A DNA stretch of 17,107 nt from Acidobacteriota bacterium (GCA_029862725.1 JAOTWT010000015.1:1-17107), one strand, 5' to 3'. Positions 1 through 7,306 are shown, numbered from the stretch's first letter. Notes: generated by a model from the sequence alone, not told the origin. Numbers and translations are program-made.

Positions 1-379
1 GGATCCGCCCTTCGAGCAAAGGAGCCAGATACTCTTCTTTTTGCTCTTCCGACCCGTACATATGTAGAAGCTCCATATTGCCCGAATCGGGTGCTGAGCA
101 ATTAAAAACCTCGGCAGACCAGAACACGGATCCCATGATCTCTGCGAGAGGCGCGTATTCGACGTTTGAAAGGCCCGAGACTTCAGGGAGAAACAAATTC
201 CAAAGTCCTTGTTCGCGTGCCTCGGATTTCAACTCTTCGATCAAAGGAACCGGTTCCCAACGGTCGCCGCTGCCGATCTCGCTGTAATACCTTTCCTGGT
301 TCGGGAAGACAAAGCGTTCCATAAAGGCCGAAACTTCTTTCTCAAGCCGTCTCGCTTTTTCACTGTGTTCGAAGTTCAA
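1..379 (-). CDS. Acyl-CoA dehydrogenase, ACAD11-like, N-terminal part (cut by window edge)
   Basis: This is the first 126 codons of an acyl-CoA dehydrogenase; the rest lies beyond the left edge. The visible protein is the N-terminal helical domain. It carries GLWNLFLPEVSGLS, VFNCSAPDSGNMELLHMYG and a following SEEQKEEYLAPLLEG stretch, all close to the dehydrogenase half of vertebrate ACAD11 as I remember it. The FAD-binding and catalytic-base regions are not in view. I chose TTG at 379-377 because an in-frame TGA lies at 403-401, a GGAG sits 10 bases upstream, and the first 19 residues match the usual family start; the next ATG, at 322, would remove them. It follows pgi by 45 bases on the same strand and may be co-transcribed. 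Family call is firm; substrate is inferred from similarity to ACAD11. Confidence 0.88.
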   Translation of the reverse strand, partial: MNFEHSEKARRLEKEVSAFMERFVFPNQERYYSEIGSGDRWEPVPLIEELKSEAREQGLWNLFLPEVSGLSNVEYAPLAEIMGSVFWSAEVFNCSAPDSGNMELLHMYGSEEQKEEYLAPLLEGRI

Positions 380-424
380 TTTATTTTTGCTCCGGTAAGG
401 TCAAGTAGCATCGTCTTAACAAGG

Positions 425-2116
425 CTAAAACGACTCAAAGGTTTCCAATAGACGAAGCAGATCGCTTTCCACCTCGGCCCCCATGTGAATTCGAAGAGCC
501 CTTCGCCCACGGTCCAGCAGGACCTGAAAGTCACCTCTCGACTGGGCCGCTTTAACGACGCCAAAACTGTATTTCTGCTGAGGTACATCGATATCCTTCG
601 CGTCATCGGAGGTGATCTGCAAGAAGACACCCTGATTCGCGCCGCCCTTGTAAGCCTGCCCGGTTGAATGCAAAAACCGCGGCCCGAATCCAAGACATGT
701 AGCCACTTTATAATTACGAAGTACCGCCGCGCGAATTTCCTGAAGAATCTCCTCATTCTTCGAGGTCATTTCTACATAGGCGAGGATCGCAAAATAGTCA
801 TGGGGCCGAATCCGTGTGAGATGAGCTTCGACTACTTCCTTCGTCCCTGCGCCCTTGATCTGGCCAACCCTGCCGGAGAGTTCGCGGTCGCCAAAGAATG
901 AATACCCATCCTCCGTGAGAAAAGGGTCATCAGACGGAAGGCGGCCTGACTTCTCGTAAGCCTCAGTTATCTTTCTGGCTTCGATTTTCGCCGATTCAAC
1001 ATCAGGCTGGTCAAAGGGATTGATTCCCATCACACTTCCCGCCACGGCCGTCGCAAATTCCCAACGAAAGAACTCCTGTCCAATAGACAGATTGTCCTCA
1101 AGCTTTATCTCGACATAGGGCTGCCCGACGTCCGACAGGTCGAACTTAAACCTGTCAAGGCGTTCATCCCCCTTGAGAGTTAAGAAAGCAAATACCCTGT
1201 CGTCAGCGTACCGGGCAGCATCGAGCTTTGCCTCGCGGTCGACGGGGATAATCGAAACTCCCTCTTTGCCGGTGCTTTCCGCTAAAAGTTGTTCGAGCCA
1301 TGCTCCTAAATCGAATAGCTCCGGCGATGTAAAGATCGTAAGCTTGTCCCTGCCGTTTCTGTGACAAAGGCCCAACAGCAGGCCGAGCATCGCCCCTGCA
1401 TTTCGGTCGGCTGCCAGTTCGCGGCATTCCGCGATCATCTCGAGCGCGCCTTCCAAAAGTCGTTGGACATCGATACCCATCGCCGCGGCGGGTATCAGCC
1501 CAAACACCGACAACGCCGAAAAGCGGCCTCCAACGGTCGGCTCACCATGAAAAACCTCCCAAAAACCATCCCGCGCCGCTTCGTTTTCAAGCCTTGAGCC
1601 GGGATCTGTAATAGCCACAAAGTGACTACCCGCTTTCGGTTGTCCGACGGAGTCTGCGACCCGTTCATAAAAATATTGCTTGAATGTGTTTGGCTCCAGC
1701 GTCGAACCGCTTTTGCTCGCGACGATGAACAGGGTTTTTTCGATGTCAAGAGCCTTTTCGAGGGTCTGGATGCGCGCCGGGACCGTCGAGTCAAGAATGT
1801 GAAAATTCTCCTTACCAAATGTAAGCGCAAATACCTCGGGGCAGAGAGACGAGCCGCCCATTCCGAGCAGCACTACATATTCAAATCCGGCTGAACCGAC
1901 AGCGTCGTGGAACGCCTTGTATTTTTCCAACTGCCGATGCTCTTTCTTCACGATATCCAGCCAACCAAGCCACGCCTCTTCACCCGAATCTGTCCAGACT
2001 GTCGGGTCCTTATTCCATATTCGTTCCACGAGCCCCCCGCGGTAGGCGGCATTCAGCAGATCCGTGTAAGCAGTATCGAGATGATCGGGCAGTGAGTAAT
2101 GAAATTCGTTCAGCAT
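425..2116 (-). CDS. pgi: Glucose-6-phosphate isomerase (Tal-Pgi C-half type)
   Basis: Cytosolic phosphoglucose isomerase, interconverting glucose-6-phosphate and fructose-6-phosphate. The 563-residue protein has two SIS sugar-phosphate domains. Visible motifs are GMGGSS (85-90), SKSGSTLEP (134-142), GGRFSALS (196-203), the AESTGKEG stretch with Glu280, INPFDQPDVE (365-374) and HSTGQAYKGG (483-492), which contains the lysine near the active site. These motifs and the length fit the C-terminal half of bifunctional transaldolase/phosphoglucose isomerase proteins better than the E. coli Pgi type. No transaldolase is fused or adjacent: the protein begins cleanly with MLNEF, and the gene upstream is divergent and unrelated. 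The next gene on the strand is the acyl-CoA dehydrogenase. I see no convincing Shine-Dalgarno at this start. Family assignment is secure; standalone status is seen directly. Confidence 0.93.
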   Translation of the reverse strand: MLNEFHYSLPDHLDTAYTDLLNAAYRGGLVERIWNKDPTVWTDSGEEAWLGWLDIVKKEHRQLEKYKAFHDAVGSAGFEYVVLLGMGGSSLCPEVFALTFGKENFHILDSTVPARIQTLEKALDIEKTLFIVASKSGSTLEPNTFKQYFYERVADSVGQPKAGSHFVAITDPGSRLENEAARDGFWEVFHGEPTVGGRFSALSVFGLIPAAAMGIDVQRLLEGALEMIAECRELAADRNAGAMLGLLLGLCHRNGRDKLTIFTSPELFDLGAWLEQLLAESTGKEGVSIIPVDREAKLDAARYADDRVFAFLTLKGDERLDRFKFDLSDVGQPYVEIKLEDNLSIGQEFFRWEFATAVAGSVMGINPFDQPDVESAKIEARKITEAYEKSGRLPSDDPFLTEDGYSFFGDRELSGRVGQIKGAGTKEVVEAHLTRIRPHDYFAILAYVEMTSKNEEILQEIRAAVLRNYKVATCLGFGPRFLHSTGQAYKGGANQGVFLQITSDDAKDIDVPQQKYSFGVVKAAQSRGDFQVLLDRGRRALRIHMGAEVESDLLRLLETFESF

Positions 2117-2364
2117 ACCCGGTTAATCTATCACAAAGGGGCCGTTATTTTCGATCCTGAATCGGGCTGTAGTCCGGCCGGATTGCGACCGATTTCCGGA
2201 ACCCAGGAATAAGGGATTCGTATTTATTAATGACATGTCAAAAACGAACTAATCGCTGCAACCAGACAGGCAAACTCGCTTTTATCAATTGCCAAAACGC
2301 CTTCGAGGCTTCGCATTATTGATTAATCGGTTAGTATCTTAGTAAGCAAAAGGAGCAAACGACA
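2117..2364. promoter_or_regulatory. Divergent intergenic region, pgi / SPFH lipoprotein
   Basis: This 248-base spacer must hold the promoters of two divergent genes. It contains two perfect 10-bp palindromes, TCCGGCCGGA at 2173-2182 and TGACATGTCA at 2231-2240, the second in an AT-rich stretch. Either could be an operator, but nothing links them to a named regulator. I could not identify a convincing -35/-10 pair for either gene. The plus-strand gene has a good AGGAG at 2351-2355, 9 bases before its ATG. Confidence 0.35.
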
Positions 2365-3165
2365 ATGAGAAACATATTTTTGATCGCATTAATTGCCTTG
2401 ATCTCGGTAATTTCGGGGTGTTCTTGGCGACAGCCAAGTGAAGGGACCGTTGAGGTTAAGACTATCTATGGCCAGGCCGTAGATGTCGTCTCAGCGGCCG
2501 ACGGAGGTGTATACGAAGACGCTTACGGCTGGCACTGGCGCGACAATTACTACGAGGTTAACCTACGCGCCAAGACCGAGACGTTTAAGGTGTTTGCCTC
2601 CAGCAAGGACAATGCTGGACTCACTCTGCCAATTTCGATCACATATTCGATACCGGGCGATAAAAGAAACGTAATTGCCTATGTAAAGAAGTTTGGTCTA
2701 ACGGAAGAAGAAAGAAAAGAGCGCAGGACCCCGGTCATCAAGAGCCGTATTGAAGACATAACAAGGAAGAATACCGCAAAGTTTGATGCCTATGAACTCC
2801 TTATCAGCCAGCAAGGTATACAGTCAGAGGCGTTAAAGGATCTCAAGATCATATTTAACGATCAATTGAATGCCAGAATCGAATCGGTCGTGGTTGGAAA
2901 ACCCGATTTTATCGACGACGGGATTGAAGTGGCGGGCAGCCGCGTTGTTGCGGCGAAGAAGAAGCAGGAAGAAGAGGAAGCGTTGAAAAAGGCCGCTGAG
3001 ACGCGCATCGAGAGGCTCAAGATCGAAGCGCAAACCTTCGAGAACCCGAAGATGTATCAGCTTGAACTACAAAAGCTGCGAATCGAGGAAGCCCAGGCTT
3101 GGGCCAAACATGCTGGTACTCTGGTCCTCGGAAGCGGAACGTCACCGATGATTCAGGTGAAATAG
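2365..3165 (+). CDS. SPFH/Band-7 (prohibitin-like) lipoprotein
   Basis: A 266-residue lipoprotein of the SPFH (stomatin/prohibitin/flotillin/HflK) family, which forms membrane-attached oligomers that scaffold membranes or control proteases. Residues 1-18 are a lipoprotein signal with lipobox ISGC and acylated Cys19, followed by Ser. Residues about 30-190 resemble the Band-7 domain (TLPISITYSI, and a region ending SVVVGKPDF). Residues 192-245 are a charged coiled coil (KKKQEEEEALKKAAETRIE) leading to a prohibitin-like tail with an NPKMYQLELQKLRIEEAQ helix. Most family members use a transmembrane helix, so lipid anchoring is less usual. AGGAG 9 bases upstream supports the ATG. The next gene starts 2 bases after the stop, so the two are probably translationally linked. 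Which membrane leaflet it occupies is unknown. Confidence 0.8.
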   Translation: MRNIFLIALIALISVISGCSWRQPSEGTVEVKTIYGQAVDVVSAADGGVYEDAYGWHWRDNYYEVNLRAKTETFKVFASSKDNAGLTLPISITYSIPGDKRNVIAYVKKFGLTEEERKERRTPVIKSRIEDITRKNTAKFDAYELLISQQGIQSEALKDLKIIFNDQLNARIESVVVGKPDFIDDGIEVAGSRVVAAKKKQEEEEALKKAAETRIERLKIEAQTFENPKMYQLELQKLRIEEAQAWAKHAGTLVLGSGTSPMIQVK

Positions 3166-3166
3166 T

Positions 3167-3385
3167 ATGGGAAGGATAGTCATATTGGCGTTGCTCGCAG
3201 TGGTAATCGGTACCATCGTCGTTATCGGTGGCTCGTATCTCGTCGTCTTTTGGCGGGATACGGTCCGTCGCTGGAAACTCGAAAAAGATGAGGACCGTAA
3301 ACGGCAGATACGTGAAGCGAAGCAGGAGTTTATCGAATCGGCGAAGGCACTCGAGGATATAGGGAATAAAACGGATAAGCCTTAA
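3167..3385 (+). CDS. Small single-helix membrane protein with charged tail
   Basis: A 72-residue protein. Residues about 3-28 form one hydrophobic helix (VILALLAVVIGTIVVIGGSY); the rest is a charged, probably helical tail (RRWKLEKDEDRKRQIREAKQ). Its start lies one base after the SPFH lipoprotein stop, with AGGTGA at 3155-3160 inside the upstream gene acting as ribosome binding site. The spacing strongly suggests co-expression and perhaps a physical partnership, with the tail binding the SPFH coiled coil; that is inference. I do not recognise a named family. Confidence 0.7.
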   Translation: MGRIVILALLAVVIGTIVVIGGSYLVVFWRDTVRRWKLEKDEDRKRQIREAKQEFIESAKALEDIGNKTDKP

Positions 3386-3425
3386 TTATTCCCATGAGGC
3401 GGTTTGCCTGTTAAGATCGTGACCC

Positions 3426-4334
3426 ATGAGACACTTTTTGAAAGCGCTCGCGGTCGTCGTCTTTTCGTTTAATGTGTTCGGTTCAGACTGTGCCGAGCAA
3501 GCGAAGGTGGTAGCGCCCTCGATTGGTGCCGAGGCAAGGGCCGATTTTGAAATCAAGCAGGCGAAGGCGAAGGCGGACCATCAAAAAGATCCCAAAGACG
3601 CCGACGCGCTGATCTGGTTCGGAAGGCGTACCGCGTATCTCGGCGATTACAAGAAAGCGATTCACATTTATACGGAAGGCATCCGTATGCACCCGCGGGA
3701 CGCGCGAATGTATCGGCACCGTGGACATCGGTTTATATCGATCCGGTGCTTTGACGATGCGATCAGGGATTTTGAAAGGGCGGCGGCGATTTTTGAGGGC
3801 GAACCCGATCAGGTTGAACCCGATGGCCTCCCCAATGCGTTGAACATCCCGACATCCACGCTTCAATCCAATACCTGGTATCACCTCGGACTTGCACATT
3901 ATCTCAAAGGCGATTTTGATAAAGCGCTTGAAGCTTATCGGGCATGCATTTATGTTTCTGAAAACCCGGATATGTTTGTCGCAACAGCCAATTGGCTCTA
4001 CGTCACGCTCAGAAAAATGGGGAAAAACAAAGAAGCTGCGGCTATCCTCGAAAAAGTAGATGACGATCTGGATGTCATCGAAAACGAAAGCTACTACGAT
4101 CTCTTAAAGCTCTACAAGGGCAGCTTGAAGCCTGATGATTTCGTCGTCGGGAAAGCCGATGCGCTTTCCAACGCCAGTGTCCAGTATGGTTTGGGTAACT
4201 GGGAGTTGATCAATGGTAACAGGAATCTGGCGATGACGTATTTCAAGCGTGTTTTGGATGGCGACCAATGGTCTAGCTTTGGTTTCATCGCGGCAGAAGC
4301 TGAGATGAAACGGCTTGGGGCGACTGCTAACTGA
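3426..4334 (+). CDS. Exported tetratricopeptide-repeat protein
   Basis: A 302-residue protein with an N-terminal signal sequence (residues 1-22, ending near VFGSDCA). The Cys at 22 is not in a good lipobox, so it is more likely cleaved or periplasmic than lipidated. TPR units can be seen at about 58-91 (WFGRRTAYLGDYKKAIHIY), 93-126 (HRGHRFISIRCFDDAIRDF), 148-181 (WYHLGLAHYLKGDFDKALEAY) and a degenerate one near 250-282. TPRs are protein-binding scaffolds; no catalytic domain is present. It lies 40 bases after the small membrane protein on the same strand, so the three may form one transcription unit acting in the envelope. The stop codon is embedded in a degenerate intergenic repeat at 4329-4370. 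Partner and role are unknown. Confidence 0.82.
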   Translation: MRHFLKALAVVVFSFNVFGSDCAEQAKVVAPSIGAEARADFEIKQAKAKADHQKDPKDADALIWFGRRTAYLGDYKKAIHIYTEGIRMHPRDARMYRHRGHRFISIRCFDDAIRDFERAAAIFEGEPDQVEPDGLPNALNIPTSTLQSNTWYHLGLAHYLKGDFDKALEAYRACIYVSENPDMFVATANWLYVTLRKMGKNKEAAAILEKVDDDLDVIENESYYDLLKLYKGSLKPDDFVVGKADALSNASVQYGLGNWELINGNRNLAMTYFKRVLDGDQWSSFGFIAAEAEMKRLGATAN

Positions 4335-4370
4335 GAATTGGAAACTGAGAGCTAAAAACTGAAAGTGTTA
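4329..4370 (+). repeat. Degenerate TAACTGA-AATTGG tract A (at TPR gene stop)
   Basis: The tract reads AACTGAGAATTGGAAAC and continues with ACTGA-like units (AAAAACTGAAAG). Its first TGA, at 4332-4334, is the stop codon of the TPR gene. Positions 4329-4345 match the tract just after the inositol-phosphate synthase gene (6082 down to 6066) with one mismatch in 17. Confidence 0.6.
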
Positions 4371-4592
4371 AGTGCTAGGGGTTGCCATAGACAGTTATGA
4401 CACCATTCTCGAGCCTAATTCGTTTTTGAGACCAATGATAAGAATGACCATTTTTTTATCCGTTTACTTTTTGGTTGCAATGGACTATTCCGTCAAGCAA
4501 CCTACGAGTGTGGAGTAAAGCACCGCACCCACAATTTATTCAAATTGCCCTTCTTTTAAAACAGAGATTGCCTTTTTATATTCTTTAAATTG

Positions 4593-4612
4593 CCACGCGT
4601 TTTAACGCGTGG
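4593..4612. repeat. Hairpin 1, REP-like inverted repeat
   Basis: CCACGCGT (4593-4600) pairs perfectly with ACGCGTGG (4605-4612) around the loop TTTA. It shares the TTGCCACG/ATTGCCACG approach and the CGTGG foot with hairpin 3, and its loop is the reverse complement of the TAAA loop there. The CCAC/GTGG foot resembles REP elements associated with RAYT transposases; no such transposase is in this window. Confidence 0.75.
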
Positions 4613-4634
4613 ATCTAAAAACGGCAGAAAAAAA

Positions 4635-4672
4635 CGGGGCGGCTTCGAATCTGCAGATTCGAAGCCGCCCCG
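4635..4672. repeat. Perfect 38-bp palindrome
   Basis: Positions 4635-4653 and 4654-4672 are exact reverse complements with no loop, centred on CTGCAG. The outer arms are GC-rich (CGGGGCGGC) and the middle contains TTCGAATC. It is flanked on each side by a CCACG-type hairpin, giving a symmetric three-part arrangement. Confidence 0.9.
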
Positions 4673-4679
4673 AAGCTTT

Positions 4680-4716
4680 AAGGCAGTGCCTTGCCACGTG
4701 CTAAAGCACGTGGCAA
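4680..4716. repeat. Hairpins 3a and 3, REP-like inverted repeats
   Basis: TTGCCACGTGC (4691-4701) pairs perfectly with GCACGTGGCAA (4706-4716) around the loop TAAA, an 11-bp stem. Just before it, and overlapping its first two bases, AAGGCA (4680-4685) and TGCCTT (4687-4692) form a second small inverted repeat. Together with hairpin 1 and the palindrome they form a compact cluster like a bacterial interspersed mosaic element. Confidence 0.75.
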
Positions 4717-4773
4717 CTGAAAGACCAAGCCAACCGGATCGACACATATCGCCCGAAACCGCAATACTTCCGG

Positions 4774-4804
4774 TTCTCATTTCTCAGTTTTCAGTTATCA
4801 GTCA
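4774..4804 (-). repeat. ACTGA-type repeat tract B (at rarA stop)
   Basis: Read on the minus strand it begins with the rarA stop TGA, continues CTGATAACTGAAAACTGAG and ends AAATGAGAA. The coding sequence stops exactly where the repeat begins. Confidence 0.6.
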
Positions 4805-5935
4805 CTTCAAGTATCGCCGGTCCTTCAACTCATCCGGAAGCAGCGACTCGTTTTCATCGGAAGTGCTTTTCTTGCCATAACCAATTTCCTTCATCAGCCT
4901 TGTCGGTGCATTTCGTATCTCCATGGGAACAGGCAGGTTACCGTGAAGTCTCACGTCCTCCGCCGCCGCTTTGTAGGCATCGTATGCGCTCCGGTCTTTT
5001 TTGGCGTTCGAAAGATATGCCACCCCGTGAGCCAGATTAATCGCACATTCGGGGAGGCCGATCGTCTCGACGGCACGGAAAACCGCGTTCGCCACGACAA
5101 GCGCAGTTGGCTGTGAGAGCCCTATGTCTTCCGATGCAAAGATCACCATTCGCCGGGCGATAAACTTCGGGTCTTCCCCCGCGTCGATCATTCGCGCCAT
5201 GTAATACATCGCCGCATCCGGTTTACTCGCCCGCATCGACTTTATAAATGCGCTGATCGTGTTGTAATGCTCTTCGCCCTTTTTGTCATAACGCAGGAAT
5301 TTCGACTGAAGTGCATTATTGAGATTCTCAACATTGATCCCGGCATAGAGTTCGCTTGTGTTCTCAAGCATCGTGATCGCCTGGCGGGCGTCGCCGTTGG
5401 CCATCTCGATCATCCACGTTCTTGAGTCTTCGTCCAGATCGAACCCTGTGCGGCCGATTATCTCGGACATTTCCTTGTCATTTAGTTCTTGCAGAACAAA
5501 TACACGCAGCCGCGAAAGCAAAGGTGAGATAACCTCAAAACTCGGGTTTTCGGTCGTCGCACCGATCAGCACCAGTTCCCCGTTCTCGACATAGGGCAGC
5601 AGGAAATCCTGCTGGGCCTTATTGAAGCGGTGGATCTCGTCCAGGAAAAGGACGCGGGGTTTGTCGCCGACCGTCCGGGTCTCAACGATTTTTCTGATGT
5701 CCGGTTTTCCGGCGGTAACGGCGGAGAGTTCGTAAAGCTCCGCGTTTATCGCATTTGAATAGATCCTCGCGAGGGTGGTTTTTCCTACTCCGGGAGGTCC
5801 CCAGAGAACAAAAGAGAAAACGTGGCCCTGTTCGATCGCTAGACGGAGAGGCTTCCCATCACCGACGAGGTGCTTCTGACCGACAAACCCGTCAAGCGTT
5901 TTGGGGCGGATTCGATTTGCTAATGGCGATTTCAT
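4802..5935 (-). CDS. rarA: Replication-associated AAA+ ATPase RarA/MgsA
   Basis: RarA (MgsA/WHIP-like) is a cytosolic clamp-loader-type AAA+ ATPase that acts at stalled or damaged replication forks. Visible motifs are NRIRPKTLDGFVGQ at the N-terminus, Walker A GPPGVGKTT, Walker B LFLDEIHRFNKAQQD, sensor 1 GATTENPSFE, NGDARQAITMLEN with the sensor 2 region, and the C-terminal tetramerisation domain with IASEDIGLS-like FASEDIGLSQP and RNAPTRLMKEIGYGK. I use ATG at 5935. A TTG at 5980 has a GAGGG 9 bases upstream and would add 15 residues, near the usual family length, but these would be encoded by repeat tract C. The protein ends at LPDELKDRRYLK, roughly 25 residues short of relatives I recall, and its stop lies in repeat tract B. 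Confidence 0.93.
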   Translation of the reverse strand: MKSPLANRIRPKTLDGFVGQKHLVGDGKPLRLAIEQGHVFSFVLWGPPGVGKTTLARIYSNAINAELYELSAVTAGKPDIRKIVETRTVGDKPRVLFLDEIHRFNKAQQDFLLPYVENGELVLIGATTENPSFEVISPLLSRLRVFVLQELNDKEMSEIIGRTGFDLDEDSRTWMIEMANGDARQAITMLENTSELYAGINVENLNNALQSKFLRYDKKGEEHYNTISAFIKSMRASKPDAAMYYMARMIDAGEDPKFIARRMVIFASEDIGLSQPTALVVANAVFRAVETIGLPECAINLAHGVAYLSNAKKDRSAYDAYKAAAEDVRLHGNLPVPMEIRNAPTRLMKEIGYGKKSTSDENESLLPDELKDRRYLK

Positions 5936-5970
5936 TTGAATGGATAATTGCTGATTGAAAATGGATAATC
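5936..5970 (+). repeat. Degenerate repeat tract C (upstream of rarA)
   Basis: AT-rich tract with AATGGATAAT twice. TGAAAATGGATA at 5956-5967 recurs exactly at 7276-7287. It lies directly before the rarA ATG, or inside the gene if TTG 5980 is used. Confidence 0.5.
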
Positions 5971-6030
5971 GTCCAGTCAAGGTTACAATCCCTCGGAAAA
6001 CTAATTTCGAATTGAATTGTCAGCCACCCG

Positions 6031-6082
6031 TTATCTATCTATCAGTCTTCTATTATCAGTTAACCGTTTCCAATTTTCAGTT
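6031..6082 (-). repeat. ACTGA-type repeat tract D (at inositol-phosphate synthase stop)
   Basis: On the minus strand it begins AACTGAAAATTGGAAAC (6082-6066), where TGA at 6079-6077 is the stop of the inositol-phosphate synthase gene, and continues TTAACTGATAATAG and ACTGATAGATAG. The first 17 bases match tract A with one mismatch. Confidence 0.6.
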
Positions 6083-7246
6083 GCCTCCTATCCACTCCAG
6101 AAGCATCGCCTCCTGCTTATGAAAGGCGTGCTCAGGATCACCGTTTTCCGCCATCGGCAGCTTAAAAAAGACCGAAAGCTGTTCCTGAATTCCCGACTGA
6201 CCACGGCGTTTGGCAAGTTCCAGACATCTAGCGATCTCTATCGCAAGCGGCGCGGCGAGAATCGAGTCTTTGCATAGGAAGTTCACTTTTATCTGCATCG
6301 GCTGACCCAGAAATCCGCTTACATCGATGTTGTCCCATGCTTCCTTATCATCGCCGCGGGGTCTGTAATATCGAATATCCACGATATGGTCCTCGACGTC
6401 ATAACCGAGAATACTTCTTAGAACGGAATGTTTGGTCTTCACTTTCGAGGCAAGCGATTCTTCGTTTGAGAGTGCGAGGCCGTCCCGATTGCCGAGAATA
6501 TTTGTCGAATACCAGCCGTCAACTCTGAGCGCACGCGCCTTCAAGGCCGGAGCGAGCACCGTTTTGATAAAAGTCTGGCCGGTCTTGCCATCTTTTCCGG
6601 CCAGCGGGACTCCCGTTTTACGCGCGAGATCGGTCAACGCCGGTATGTCGGCCGCGACCGACGGTGTGAAGTTGCCGTATGGAACGCCTTCGAGAATCGC
6701 AGCATATGCGTAGAGAATCGCGGGAGACACAAGACTCGAATTTTCCGATATCGCCTTTTCAAAAGATTCAATTGACTCGAAAACCGGGGCCTGCTGATCG
6801 ACGAGCTTTTCGGTCGACGCCAGGTTTATCACAACGGCTTCGCCGCATTCGGCTGCGAATTCTCTCAGCTGTTTTCTGACCCTTGCGATTGAATCTTCAT
6901 GGTTGCCGGAATCACCGACATTGGCCCCTTCGATATTAGCGAGAAATGCCTTGTCCGCGATCGCACGCCACGGGCGTAACCCCCTGAGTTTGTCCTCGAC
7001 AGAAGCAAATTGCCTGTGCGGAAGGACATCGTGCTCGGCGGCGGCGTCCGCAAGATTTGCGTCGTTCAAATCCCACCCTGCGAACCTTATGCGTTCGTAA
7101 TCGGTCAGCTCCTCGCTCAGACCCGCCAGTGGTAGCCCGTTCGTTCCGATCAGCGCGAGCTTGAGAAGCTCAATTCCCGCGACCATCGTTGTTCCAACGG
7201 CGCCGCCCAGACCGACCACTGCGATCCCTAATGTTCGATTACTCAT
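6077..7246 (-). CDS. ino1: myo-Inositol-1-phosphate synthase
   Basis: NAD-dependent inositol-3-phosphate synthase, converting glucose-6-phosphate to L-myo-inositol-1-phosphate for inositol lipids or solutes. The N-terminal Rossmann motif GIAVVGLGGAVG (residues 7-18) binds NAD. Family landmarks follow: VINLASTEK, PYGNFTPS, the catalytic-loop lysines in GKDGKTGQT (about 217-225), TNILGNRDG, and KVNFLCKDSILAAPLAI near the C-terminus. At about 389 residues it is near the length of other bacterial enzymes. ATG at 7246 is chosen because the Rossmann strand follows at once; a TTG at 7267 would add 7 residues of unlike sequence. No Shine-Dalgarno is seen. rarA lies downstream on the same strand, separated by repeat tracts C and D. 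Alternative annotation in databases: inositol-3-phosphate synthase. Confidence 0.9.
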   Translation of the reverse strand: MSNRTLGIAVVGLGGAVGTTMVAGIELLKLALIGTNGLPLAGLSEELTDYERIRFAGWDLNDANLADAAAEHDVLPHRQFASVEDKLRGLRPWRAIADKAFLANIEGANVGDSGNHEDSIARVRKQLREFAAECGEAVVINLASTEKLVDQQAPVFESIESFEKAISENSSLVSPAILYAYAAILEGVPYGNFTPSVAADIPALTDLARKTGVPLAGKDGKTGQTFIKTVLAPALKARALRVDGWYSTNILGNRDGLALSNEESLASKVKTKHSVLRSILGYDVEDHIVDIRYYRPRGDDKEAWDNIDVSGFLGQPMQIKVNFLCKDSILAAPLAIEIARCLELAKRRGQSGIQEQLSVFFKLPMAENGDPEHAFHKQEAMLLEWIGGN

Positions 7247-7263
7247 AAGAAAGTGGAATGATA

Positions 7264-7306
7264 TCAACTATAAACTGAAAATGGATAGCGGATAACTGAT
7301 AATTGG
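7264..7306 (+). repeat. Degenerate repeat tract E (upstream of inositol-phosphate synthase)
   Basis: It contains AAACTGAAAATGGATA and TAACTGATAATTGG (7293-7306). The latter matches TAACTGAGAATTGG of tract A with one mismatch. It lies in the 185-base spacer between the kinase stop and the synthase start, both on the minus strand. I see no gene in that spacer. Confidence 0.55.

Larger units (their letters stand above)
4335..4801. other. 467-base non-coding region between TPR gene and rarA
   Basis: No credible gene lies here. The region starts with repeat tract A, continues as AT-rich unstructured sequence to about 4590, holds three hairpins and a 38-bp palindrome at 4593-4716, and ends in repeat tract B, which includes the rarA stop. 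The flanking genes converge, so it lies at two 3' ends. No classical T-tract terminator was found for the TPR gene; the hairpins may stop transcription from both sides. Reading frames spanning 4556-4880 exist only because the palindrome lacks stops on either strand. Confidence 0.7.

Noticed and set aside
4593..4716. CRISPR-like array
   Set aside because: The repeats are inverted, unequal and lack regular spacers; no cas gene is nearby.
4556..4880. Opposing small frames sharing the peptide GGFESADSKPP on both strands
   Set aside because: Identical peptides arise because the 38-bp palindrome reads the same on both strands; there is no coding evidence.
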